This document shows, in pieces, positions 11,443 through 21,873 of a stretch of DNA of 64,000 bases. The notes under the pieces were generated by a model, which saw nothing but the letters and a program-made list of their open reading frames with translations, did no database searches and had not been told where the DNA came from. A program made the translations under genes and the position numbers. The DNA is from Takakia lepidozioides (taxonomy: Eukaryota; Streptophyta; Takakiopsida; Takakiales; Takakiaceae). Each line of letters opens with the position of its first letter. Positions within the stretch are counted from its first letter, which is position 1. The stretch spans positions 52,204,001 to 52,268,000 of the forward strand of contig CM060731.1 of assembly GCA_030704615.1 (NCBI GenBank). The letters are read 5' to 3'.

Positions 11443-12836
11443 TCACTTCGGTAAGCTCCCCTTCAAGTCACTCGCTTTGATGCGCGCGCCTAACTCCCAA
11501 CCTGGCCGCTGGCCAACTTGGAGCTTCGGCTGCTCACCGGGGCATAACGGTCCCCCTTCGATCTCCCAAAGAACCTCCACCGATTTGGGCCCAGCAGGAA
11601 TTCCCTTTGGTAGTTGGCAGTCCGGAACAGTTAAGGCGCCAGTTTCCTGATACAACTCACAAGAAAATTTGCCTACCTTGCAAGTCCTGGTGACCACCGC
11701 TTCCACCAAGCGACTGATGGTATCTTCCGACAGCTCCGTGGTCGCCCGAGTCATGTTCAATTGCCGGGGCTTCGTGCACTTCTTGGCCATGTGCCCGGGC
11801 TCCCCGCAATTGAAACATACTCCATCAAAGGTCGCCTTTTGTCCGCCATAAGCCGCTCCACCCGCTTTTCCTTTCGAAGCACCGGGTGTCGCCTTGACGT
11901 GTGAAGGCCCTCCCTTCGATTTCCACGTGCCATTTTCGCCGCGTGGCCTATCCCACTTCTTTTCCGGTTGGAAGGAGTCACCTTCCCGCCGAATCTTCTT
12001 GTGGTTTAGCTCCGTACGGCCTTGTCTTTCACCCCTAGGGACATCTGAGAAACATTCAGCCCTCTCAATAGCCTCGTTCAAAGTCTTGGGTGGTTTCTCC
12101 TCCAACTTCCGCCTGGCCCATGGGGCCAGTCCCGCCACAAAGTTGAAGACCATTTCTGGTTCTGCCATGTCCGGGACTTCGAGCAACAGCACATTGAAAG
12201 CCTGGACATACCCCGAATGTCGTCTGTTTGCTTCAAATTCCTCATCTTGTCCCGGGCAAGCCAGGACGCGTTGAGGGGCACAAACTGTCTCTTCATCAAT
12301 TCCTTGAACCCACTCCAGTTCAAGGTTTCCGGGCTTGGACCTCGGTCGTGAAGGCGTTTCTGCCACCATTGTTGAGCATAGCCCCTCAAATAGGTGGGAG
12401 CCACTTCCACCCGAATTTCGTCACTCAACTTGGCCGCCCGGAAGTACTGCTCTAGCTCCAGGAGCCAGGTGTTGAGCGCCTTCCGATTTCGGACGCCCTC
12501 GAAGGTGTCGGGTTCCTTAGGCTTCACCTTAAACTTTGCCTTAGTGGAAGTGGCATTAGCCGCCTTCAACACGTCTTTCAGCGTCCCGCCAAACTGCGCC
12601 AACAACCCTTCCCAAAAGGCTGCCGGCATGGGAGGCATCTGTTGGTCGGTCGGAGCTCTCGGGGATTCCTCGGGCTCCGACTCCTCGGATTCCTTCCGCT
12701 CTTGAGCGGCCTCGTTTTCGGAAACATGCATCGCTTCCTCAAACGGCCGCCTCGGTGACACGTCGCCCCCATCTGGCTCACCAGGATCATCATCTTTTGG
12801 GCCGTTCCGCTTTCGCTTCGGCTTGCCCGACCCCAT
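11443..12836 (-). pseudogene. Gag of LTR family II, unit 4
   Basis: Begins at the ATG of MGSGKPKRKRNG, about 45 bp after the PBS. The order is a basic/acidic N-terminus, a Retrotrans_gag-type domain (YLRGYAQQWWQKRLHDRG, LKQTDDIRGYVQAFNVLLLE) and one CCHC knuckle CFNCGEPGHMAKKC. One C is missing from the C run at 12211-12214 compared with unit 3, shifting the frame in the middle of the gag domain; after it the frame is open to a TGA at 11443. The C-terminal about 80 residues are translated LTR U5 sequence. Gag packages element RNA in virus-like particles. Confidence 0.85.
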
Positions 12837-12877
12837 GATGAGGCCAATCCCAAGGACGATCGCGTACTGAACTCTAA

Positions 12878-12889
12878 GCTCTGATACCA
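12878..12889 (-). promoter_or_regulatory. Primer-binding site of LTR family II (initiator-Met type), repeated four times
   Basis: Minus strand TGGTATCAGAGC is the common plant retrotransposon PBS complementary to the 3' end of initiator tRNA-Met. Further copies lie at 11418-11429, 9958-9969 and 8502-8513, one in front of each gag. Confidence 0.85.
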
Positions 12890-12892
12890 AGT

Positions 12893-13450
12893 GTCACGCA
12901 CCTCACTTCGGTAAGCTCCCCTTCAAGTCATAGTTACTCGCTTTGATGCGCGCGCCTGACTCCCAACCTGGCCGCCGGGCCAACTCGGAGCTTCGGCTGC
13001 TCACCGGGACATAACGGTCCCCCTTTGCTCTCCTGAAAGACCCTCCACCTATTTGGGCCTAGTGGAATTCCCTTTGGTAGATGGCAGTCCGGAACAGCTC
13101 CCCACTCTTTGGTCGCTTTTCGGCTCGCTTGCTTACTCACTAGTTTTTGGTCACCAACGGGCTTGCACCGTTCTCGGGGTTACTACTCCCTATATATACT
13201 TCTGTAGCTGTCCGCGGGGGTTTCACAACCAGCCATGCCATTTTATGGCGAACCACCACGAAGACCCTCGACTCCCGGTGGTGAGTCGCGGTGAGTCTTG
13301 GCCCTCTCACCACGACCCCATTGGGCCGTGATGAGTCCCAAGACTCCCCACGACTCCCACCACGAGGTCTCCACCCTATGGTGAGTCCCATGCCACCCCC
13401 ACTAAGACCCGCTAAGCTACCACCACCCCTTGTGGAGCCACCCCCACCGC
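12893..13450 (-). mobile_element. LTR fragment of family II
   Basis: This lies directly upstream (minus strand) of the outermost PBS. It contains a TATA-like TATATATA at 13191-13198, and its last ~245 bp are the sequence repeated between the gag units, so it can be assigned R/U5. Its upstream end is not defined; the limit of 13450 is approximate. The 13240-13420 part is rich in GACTC/GAGTC repeats. Confidence 0.6.
13191..13198 (-). promoter_or_regulatory. TATA-like box in family II LTR
   Basis: TATATATA on the minus strand, about 300 bp before the PBS, is suitably placed for LTR promoter activity. Confidence 0.5.
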
Positions 13451-13475
13451 AACCCGGTGTGCAGGGCTCCACCTA

Positions 13476-13733
13476 GTGAGCGCCTCCGCCTCCTTGAGTG
13501 CCTTGGACACTCAAGGGTGCTTCAGCCCCCCATACCTATCGCTGCCGCTGCCCCCACCACAGGGGCAGCCCCTCATGTGTCCCGACCCCCCGCCCTCAAG
13601 GCAAAGGGCCGCGACAGAACGTCTGCCAAAAGAGGAAGAGGCATCCTCGGAGGATGAGGAAAAATCCGAGAAGGAGCAGGGGGAGGAACAAGTTGGGATC
13701 AAGGCCGAGGAGCCCCCGGTGTACGAGTGAGTG
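13476..13733 (+). CDS. Acidic open frame, possible 5' exon of ParB-like gene copy 2
   Basis: The frame ends in a strongly acidic stretch (EEEASSEDEEKSEKEQGEEQ) and then TGA. A good splice donor GTGAGTG overlaps that stop. The third gene copy has a comparable acidic stretch just before its GGQKVNS motif, which suggests homology. However, splicing from this donor to the acceptor at 15178 does not keep the reading frame, so the assignment is tentative. Confidence 0.3.
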
Positions 13734-13753
13734 AAATGCACACTTACCTGGCA

Positions 13754-15062
13754 GCTCAAACAGTGTGCGTCAACGCACACTGTTTGAGCCCACCTTGTCA
13801 TTGTTTTTTTCATGTGAAAATCGGCCACAAAGGGCCAGTCTTGCAGGTTCAATGCACACTTACCTGGCACCTCAAACAGTGTGCGTCAACGCACACTGTT
13901 TGAGCTTGTTTTTTTGGTGTGGAAATGGTGCACACAGGGGCCTCTCTGTCTGGTTCAATCCACCCCTAATTTGAAGCTCAAACAGTGTGCGTTTGCGCAC
14001 ACTGTTTGAGCCCCCCTTCTCATTGTTTTTGGAATAATAAAATCGTCGAGACAGGGTATCTCTATGAGGTTCAATGAACAATTTCCTAGCAGCTCAAACA
14101 GTGTGCGCAAACGCACATTGTTTGAGCCCCCCTTCTCATTGTTTTCTTCATAATAAAATCATCCAGACAGGGTAACTCTGTGAGGTTCAATCCACACTAA
14201 CCTGGCAGCTCAAACAGTGTGCGTCAACGCACACTGTTTGAGCCCCCCTTGTAATTGTTTCTTGAATGTGAAAATTGTGCACACAGTCGCCTCTCTCTAA
14301 GGTTCATTCCACCCCTTTTTGGAAGCTCAAACAGTGTGTGGCATTGCACATTGTTTGAGCCCACACTTGACATTATTTTTTCATTGTAGAATCGACCACA
14401 AAGGTCATCTCTGTCAGGTTCAATTCACAATTACCTGGCAGCCCAAAGAGTGTGCGTCAACGCACATTGTTTGAGCCCCCTGATTTGCTTGTTTGACATG
14501 AAAATTGTGCACCTAGGGCCAGTCTGGCAGGTTGCATCCACCCCAAAATGGAAGCTCAAATAGTGTGCGGCAACGCACACTGTTTGAGCCCCCTTCACTG
14601 ACTTTTCTTTTATTTCAAAATCGGCCACTCTTGGCCACTATGCCACGTTAAAATCATCCCTTATTGCAAGCTCAAACAGTGTACGGCAACGCACACTGTT
14701 TGAGCCCCCTTGTCTGCTTGTTTTTTGTTGTGAAAATCGGGCACCTAGGGCCACTCTGGCAGGTTGAAACGAACCCTTATTGGAATCTCAAACAGTGGGC
14801 GGCAACGCACACTGTTTGAGCCCCCTCTCTGCTTGTTTTTCTATGTGAAATTGGGCCAAACAGGGCCAGTATGCATGTTCAAAACACCCATAGTTGGTAG
14901 CACGAAGAGTGTGCAGCAACGCACACTGTTTGTGCCCCCTTTTTGGCCCCCTCTCTGCCTGTTTTTTTTGTGGAAATGTGCCACATAGGGCCAAATATCA
15001 TGTTCAAAACACCACTATTTGGAAGCTGAAACATTGTGCGGCAACACACAGTATTTTCGGCC
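13754..15062. repeat. Twelve-unit ~116-bp hairpin array
   Basis: Palindromes of the form CTCAAACAGTGTGCG-TCAA-CGCACACTGTTTGAG start at 13754, 13870, 13976, 14092, 14208, 14325, 14441, 14554, 14670, 14786, 14900 and 15025. Steps are 106-125 bp, mostly 116. Each ~35-bp hairpin is separated by ~80 bp of related, more variable sequence. The first units are near-perfect palindromes and the last two are clearly degraded. The array fills the interval between the acidic frame and the first clear exon of gene copy 2, so it is probably intronic. Confidence 0.93.
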
Positions 15063-15178
15063 CCCACACTGCTTGTTTTGTGATGAGAAATTGGGCCACA
15101 TAGGGCCTGTCTGCCATGCTCAAAACACCATCGTTTCATGCCTCTCTCTTATATCAATTTGAATGAACAACTCTGCAG

Positions 15179-18100
15179 GAGAAGATGCAAAGTGTGGCGG
15201 ATGAGATCCCTTCGGGGCAGGGGAAGGAAATCATTGTTGATGTGGTCGATGAGTTCTATGAAAGCAAAGCTGCTGAGATGCTGGGGGGTCAGAAGGTAAA
15301 CTCTCAGCTTGTGGTGCAAAGTATGCTTGCCCTGGGTGGGAGGTTGAAGATTCCCCTGTGTAGGTTGGTTTCCATGCCCGTCGTTCGTCCACCCCTCATC
15401 AAGGACATCCTGAAGCTGGAGGCCGAGTTTGTTCATGGGTATTTGGATGGATCCGTAGTCTTTTACGTTTCTACAAAGGATTCCAGAGGCAATGAGCTCC
15501 TTGTGGATGAGTCAATCGTGGACTCCTGGGATCCCATTTGGAGACAGGTGAACGAATCCTTCGAACTTCTTCTCTCCAGGAAACCTTCCACCCAGGCATT
15601 CTCAGGGAAGATGTTTCACGTTTGGGATGGCAACCACCGGTTGCTTGCATGGATGGCTGTCATTGGGAGGCTGCACTCACAGGAGGAAGAGTGGCATTAC
15701 TCTGTTCGATCGATGGTGCTGGATTGTGACGGGAACATGATGGGTCTTCTGACGGCAATGAATGATGTGAACAGGTTGGTTTCTCATTCTACATGTTCCA
15801 CTTGTGGTTCCGTAGTTCTTTGGTTCCAGTCCTCTGTTGACGGTCCTTGAATTTCATTCTAACTTTCACACATCATTCTACAGAGGGACGGAGACATCGC
15901 ATGTCAAAATGAGTCTGGTTCACACACTGTACAGATACAAAGGATCGGGCAGATGCCCTTGACCAACTTCAAGATCATCCTTTTAGCAGAGACGTACAAG
16001 AAGTGCAAAAGCTCCAAGACATCAGAAACGTGGTACTCATTGACCCGTGAGGCTTTTATGGAGTATATGTACGCGGTGAGATACATCTTTCATCATCTGG
16101 CCTTTCGATATTCCTGCTTCCACAACCTTCGGACCAGAGTTCCTTCAAGAGGTGAAAAACCATTACAACAAGCCAAGCAAGCCGGAGATGGCCCAGGAGA
16201 AGTTACACAGGTTGTCTATTGCCGTTGTGTCTTCAGAACAGAAGGTGAAGTGGCTACAAATATGGAACTCCGATCCCACTGTTAGGGAAACCCACATGTT
16301 CCCCAGGCCGGAGAAAGAGAAGAAGACCCAGCGTGTCATTCCTGTTAGTGACGTGCTAGACACATGGCTTCACAAGGCCACTTACTGGAGCCAGTTATGA
16401 TGTCATTTGCTGTGTCATTTTCTTTTCGTTTTTTCTGTCTTTTTTTTTCCATGTTACATTGGTTGTGATTGTTTTTGTGTTCATTCTTGCTTCTGTATTG
16501 GTCTGCAGTTGGAGGAAAGGGCCCGGTCGGTTCTACATATGCAGCTGGCTGACTATGGGATCACCATGACAGAACCGAAGGACTCCTTCCAAGCATACAT
16601 GAGGAAATGGAGAGCCACAGTGTGGCAATCTTGTTTCTTCAGAGAGTTCAGCAAGGATGTTGGCATCAGTCGAACAAATGAGCTTGACCAGCAAGAGAAA
16701 GGAGAGGAAGCCTGGAAACGATGCCTTTACAGGTGCGAAATGGACTGTGCTTCTTTGTTTTGCATAGATACAATCTCCTCCATCCAACCTGTTTTTGGCT
16801 GGCTCATATGAGTTTATGGTGGAGTGTAATGTGTTGCATACTCTTTTAGGGGGTCTTCGTGATGGGGTGGAAAAGCTGGGAGACAATATTTGCATTGCAT
16901 AATGAGGTTGTCTATGTTCCTACAGGTACATAAAGTATGTTCTCATGGCAGAGAACTGCTTGGACAAACATCCTGATTTCGTGGACCTTTGGCTTGTCCC
17001 TGCTGGCAACCAGACCATGTTTACTACGGGGATCTTGCATGACTGGGGCCCAGACCATCTTTCTGCTTGTGGTTGGTATTTGGATTGCCCTGCTTCAGAG
17101 ACCCCAGCTTAGGAGGTGTCTTTGAGGAGAGAGAATGAGCGTATAGCAGCTACCGCCGCAGCAGCCGACCTCGACATTCATGAGAGAAATTTGAGGACTC
17201 TTGCAGAGAAGGAGCCTCCCGCTCAAGATACACCGGGTAAAGGTAGAAAGACAAAGGGAAAGGATGTTGCTGGTGGTGTGGGGAAAGGAAGGGGTAGGGG
17301 GAAGGGGGCACAAGGGCAGGTAGGTGGGCAGGGAAGTGTTGCAGATACTGGCCCTCTGGTGGTTGTCCAGCAGACTCCACCGCATGGTAGGGGATCCGGG
17401 AGAAAGAACAAGGGGGTGGTTGATCCCAAGGACCCGTACCATGCAGTGGAGCATCCCACGAGGGTCATTCGCCCTACCAAGTTGGAGATGGCCAACGTCG
17501 GGTTCCTTGCCATGATGGAGTCCAAGAAATCTGATTACAAGGGCGAACCATCACTAGTGTGGGAGAGGATTGTGGAGTTCCTCGGCACGGTGCGTGTTGT
17601 CTTTTGCTTCTTGTCTGTTGTGTGCATGGATCATTTCAATCCTCTTGAGCATTCCATTGCATGCTTGTTTGCAGGCTAAAATGACCAAATCCTAGGTGAA
17701 CGGGAAGGAGAAGCCATATGCAGCCGAACTCATCATCTTGGACATCCCTGATGGGTTGCCAGTCCCGGATGTCCCTCCATCGGGTGCTTGTCCAGGTTGG
17801 AATGCTTTTGATGAGCACTACTAGCGGTGGATTTTCTCCTTTTGCAATTTCTTTCTGTCCGATGCAGGTGTTTTGGTGCTCATCTAGTTCATCGACCTTC
17901 GCTGTCGTCGTGCACTTGTCAGCTACTTGAAAGCCTCCGGTATGAGGGTCGTGAAGACATGGAATTGTGTGAACAACATGTACCTGACGAAGGGGGATCG
18001 TCCCGGAGAGATGGTAAATCTGCCTTCTTATTCCTCTTCTTGGTGGTTCTCGGATGGAGTTGCATAAGTCACTCAAATGAATATGTAGGGGCCTGGTTTT

Positions 18101-19105
18101 CAAGCTTCTTAGTTCCTTGTGTATGTCCTGTTCGCAGACTCGTTTGTTTGAAGCTGTTTGTCTCGTCCAAGTGCATCCACCTTCGTCTCCAGCCGTCATT
18201 AGGGAGTTCGCCATCACTCATGAGGGCAAGTTCATAGACGAGAGGACAGATCCTCCCACGGATGACATGCACCACAACTACGTGGACAACAACGTGTGGG
18301 AATGGGGTTCTTTGGAGAGGGGCCGGGAGAGGAACCCGGCTTTCATTCAGACGATTGTGGAGTGTTGCACCTACACAGACACCAGAGTTCTGGATTTGTC
18401 AATGGGCACAAGTTCGTCTCTTCAACATTTACATTTCGTGAGGTTTGTTTGACCTTGCACTTTCAGCTCTTTCCACCGTTCCAAATGTGTCTTCAATGTC
18501 TGTTTCCTTCATTGTATTCCACTGCAGGTGCCTCATACCACGCTTGCAAGGCCAGTGCGTGACATCTCTTTGGGATTGAAGGGGATGCCGAGATTTACAA
18601 GAACCTCTTGATGGGTTTGGGTGGACACACTTCTCAAGTCTTTCCGAAGCCCCTACCCGCTGATATTGATACAGGGGAGACTTCCGACAAGGAGCTGGAT
18701 GACGACTTTGCCTATGAGTAAGTTCAACCTGTGGATGCTTGCATTGTTGTTTCAATACCCAGAATCACTGTTCTTAAGGCAAAGTGCACATGGGAGATAT
18801 CCTCTTCGTTGGACTTGTGCATTGCATCATTGTGTTCAAAATTGGTTTTTGTCCACTTGTGCAGGAGTCCGCATCCTTCCACTGACCCTCCAGGGCTATC
18901 ACACCTTTTTGGACTTCTTTCAAGTCCTCCTCAGTCTTACGTCCTACATGTCTATGCGGAGGCACTCGCAGCAAGCATGTCCATTCATGGCACTCGCAGT
19001 CCAACCATCGACGGCTGTGGTAGAAGACGTGGTGCTGGGGCCGGAATCTTTGTGGATGACATAGCACAGAAGGTCGATACTGATTCTGATGACTGTAACA
19101 CTTGA
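15179..19105 (+). pseudogene. ParB-like / DNA N-methyltransferase-like gene, copy 2
   Basis: Exons read at 15179-15774 (GGQKVNS; ParB-like [11 protein letters not shown]), 15884-16075, about 16110-16396, 16506-16732, 16926-17594, 17676-18013, about 18139-18411, 18529-18719 and about 18865-19105. The 17676-18013 exon reads ELIILDIPDG ... AGVLVLI, like motif IV with its strand; later exons give VLDLSMGT then HACKAS-x-HLFGIEGDAEIY, like motif I (DPFxGSG...GIExD). Motif IV before motif I is the permuted beta-class order of N4/N6 DNA methyltransferases. The usual [DNS]PP[YFW] is DIPD here. Breaks: in-frame TAG at 17110, 17693, 17822 and 17885, TGA near 18559, and a donor changed from GT to TT at 16397. 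Probably a decayed copy of a gene that may be intact elsewhere. The joint with ParB parallels some phage and bacterial methyltransferases. Confidence 0.6.
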
Positions 19106-21239
19106 TATAAAGTTTTCTTTTGCTTTCATTCGGGGCCAATTTTGAAATGGGATGGTTGTGTGTCCTTGTTGTCATGTTTGCAATGTGTGCGTGGGATGCA
19201 AATTCATGGGAACAAACTATCGTTGGAGATGGGGTTGCATGGACTGCCCGGATTGTTCCTTCAATCTATTTAGTGTTTTGCGGAGCTCACAGGCTTGTGT
19301 GCATTGCAAAAACAAACAAACGTCTTTGGTTCGGGTAGAGCATTCTCGCATCATTTGCTCGTTGGTCTCCAAACCATTCCTGCTAGAAGAATGCTTGGTA
19401 AATCCATCATGATAAAGTCCACATGATCAAAGAGCGTTCAGGCATTCTCAATTCTGGTGAGCATCCATGATGCTCCCGCACATACCGGCATGTTCGCAAG
19501 GGTGGTGAGTAGGAAAATATTTTGCAGGGATCCGCTTTGGATGATGTAAGTGTGCACCTGCTCACGATGTAGGCACATTCCAATGCAGGGGCTTGGTATG
19601 TTGATAACGTCTAAATGGATGCAATGGATAGAAAGGATGGATACAATGGATGTAACACATCCAGTCTGCATTCCCTGGAAATGGCTGATCAACCCGCGGT
19701 AATAGGTGACACCCACGGAAATAGGCCCTGTATGCATGCTGACGTGGCGTGAGCCTGTGTTGGGCTCACGATTTCCTGGGCTCACAAAATAGCACCCCCC
19801 CTCGCCAAAGTACTACGGTGGTCCCATCTTCAGTTACTTTGCTGAACAGACTAGGCAGTCTGTCATTCTATTTGTTCAGATGCCTGTATTGTCGAACAGT
19901 GTAGGGGTAAGAGCATCCCCACCGGTGTGCCTAAATGCCACTGCAACGGTATTCGAGCCCCCGGCCCTGGTATCCACACCGCCGGACGCGTACTTTGGTG
20001 CAGGATATGGGCCCTCGTCAGCCCGGCCGGTACCTGCTAGAGAGACTAAAAAGCACGCATGTGTGCATTTATTGCGTGATGGTAAGGCGGCGTCTGCCAG
20101 GTGGTCCCTCCGCAGCCAGGCACGTCATAAAAAATTACATGTGCAAGGTAGTTTGATGGGGTTGCCGCTGGGGGAGAGGAGTGTTCGAGCTTGCGGGAGG
20201 TTACCGGTGTAGTGGTGTTTAGTGTACCCCCGGTGGAGATGCTCTAAGTTTGCTTTACTGTACATACAGTCTGTTGGATATCATAATGGACTGTACTGTA
20301 GACTGCAGTCCGCAGCCGACAGTCTGTTGGGCATTTATTTTGGAAGATGCATTCGGTTCATCTGTGCTAAAATCCTCATATGTTGCAAGCCATCACTTCC
20401 ATGTGAAAAAATTACTTAAAACGATATGTTTTGCATTGTCACTTATTGTAACTTAGTAATTTGTATAGTTAAGAAATGAAATTCGTAGAGATGAAGTTAA
20501 GCAAGCTTTTGGCACGGAAGTAGTATCCCAACACTATGTATTAAAATTGACACGTAATCCATGTCGTAATAGAGCAAACGTAAGTAGTGTCATTCTCATG
20601 TCATCATAGTAACGTATATGGCATGGATGATTTGTTTGACGACATCCGTGCCACAACCGGTAGGTATTCGTGGCTTGGCAAATTAGAGACGTAGGCATTC
20701 CTCGAGAAGCATGAAGGGGACTGGCAGCATAAGTTCTCATATCTGAGTGCCAGTCTCAATTTGGAGAACGCAAGTATGTGTAACGCAAGGCAATCAACCA
20801 TTGACGATCCTTGTAACACCAACTCAACTCAGAATGTGTGGAGAGTATTGCTAACTCAGCTTTTTGAATAAGTTCTAGAGCTTTGGAATGGAAATCAGCT
20901 CTCATTTCAGGCTTAGGGCTTGATAACTTCACATCATTGCTCATCATCAATCGGTGCTGAGCAGAGATTTGCTAACAAGTCTTTTGTAGGAGCACAATTA
21001 TCCAGTAGAGCTGGGTTGAGCATGCTATGAGAGTTGGATCGCTCACCTATGGGTACACTTCATTGAGGTTTTAGGTTCATAAATATGTTGAAGGTTTTGG
21101 TTTGTACAGGTGAGGCTCCCAAGACATCGTCAAGACATTGCAAAAGTCTTGTAAGTTTGTGCGTGGGTTATTTAGGCAAGCATCTTGAAGATTCGATTGA
21201 AGACATACACGACATTGTACCTGCGCGCCTCCCCAGTTC
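19106..21239. other. No gene recognised (2.1 kb)
   Basis: No convincing coding sequence is seen. At 19738-19795 there is a TGACGTGGCGTGAGCC motif with inverted GGGCTCACG copies, like those at the ends of the MULE remnants at 44.8, 46.6 and 53.6 kb; it may be a solo terminal remnant. The stretch 20230-21050 is AT-rich and featureless. Confidence 0.5.
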
Positions 21240-21260
21240 ACATATCATGATGTCAGACTC

Positions 21261-21836
21261 ATGCTTCAGCATGACATACAACTCAGGTCTTGGTTTCAGC
21301 AGGGCCAGGATCACCTGAGACAGATACTCTGGGATCATAATCATCTTTTCCTTAAAGGGCAGATGGCCAGGCAATGGCTTGAGACTTCTAAGCATCTCCA
21401 CAAACCACCCAATTCGACGGAGGGTGTATTGCGTACCTATACTGCCCTGGCTAGGAAGAAGGTTGATAGAGCTTGTCTTGACAATGTTCCAGACATGGTA
21501 GGCATTGATGGGATGCCCATGGAACTATTAGTTCAGCACAGAAGCCAGAAAAGTTAGCATAATGTGAAGGAATCCCATGTTTCGGGTTCGTCCAGTAAGG
21601 ATGTATTGGACATGGCAGAGCTGTATGAACAGATCATGGATGACAGAGCACGGAGGAGCTCTCCTATTCCTGAAGGGCTTCCCCACTATATTCGGCCAGG
21701 CCAATCAGCTCCAGTCAGCAGACAGCCATCTCCGCCACGGTCAGATGCGGTTTGGGCTAAAACTCTACGCCCTCGCACTGACTCTCGTCCACGGAAAGGT
21801 GCCCGTTCACCAAGGTACAAAGACCCCACACAATAA
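21261..21836 (+). pseudogene. C-terminal part of the LTR family I 3' ORF, copy C
   Basis: The frame 21261-21557 (IQLRSWFQQGQDHLRQ, NVPDMVGIDGMP) matches the C-terminus of the 726-residue ORF of copy B (IRSWFHAAW, KLPDMVGPHCMP). The following frame 21564-21836 (RARRSSPIPEGLPHYI) matches copy B 48493-48720 (KRRGSPMPERLPRYQ), a basic Ser/Pro-rich tail just before the polypurine tract. A stop separates the two, as in copy B. Confidence 0.75.
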
Positions 21837-21849
21837 CCGTGAGGGCACA

Positions 21850-21872
21850 GTTTTTTCGGAGGGGGAGGGATA
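21850..21872 (+). promoter_or_regulatory. Polypurine tract of copy C
   Basis: CGGAGGGGGAGGGA lies immediately before the LTR start TGTTATAGGG, the normal place for plus-strand priming. Copy B has the matching AGAGGGGGAGGGG. Confidence 0.75.
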
Positions 21873-21873
21873 A

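Larger units (their letters stand above)
7547..13450 (-). mobile_element. LTR family II: tandem U5-PBS-gag array plus LTR fragment
   Basis: On the minus strand an LTR fragment (about 13450-12893) is followed by four successive PBS-gag units. The primer-binding string TGGTATCAGAGC (as its complement) recurs at 8502, 9958, 11418 and 12878, i.e. a period of 1456-1460 bp. Between each gag and the next PBS lies about 245 bp that matches the U5-like end of the LTR fragment at 12893-13140. No protease or reverse transcriptase belonging to this family is present. Confidence 0.9.

Noticed and set aside
7558-12705. Plus-strand frames within the gag array (for example 10301-10891)
   Set aside because: Antisense shadows of gag; they repeat with every unit and show no domain.
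13754-15062. Regular repeat-spacer look suggestive of a CRISPR array
   Set aside because: Unit spacing of ~116 bp, related rather than unique 'spacers', a eukaryotic intron setting and no cas genes. It is a palindromic tandem repeat.
4100-17887. TAG reassigned to glutamine, as in some ulvophyte algae
   Set aside because: Sister copies have CAG at the same positions, the folate gene and the 34479-35785 gene have no internal TAG and both end in TAG at the expected C-terminus, and one-base frameshifts accompany the TAGs. Decay of methylated copies explains it better.
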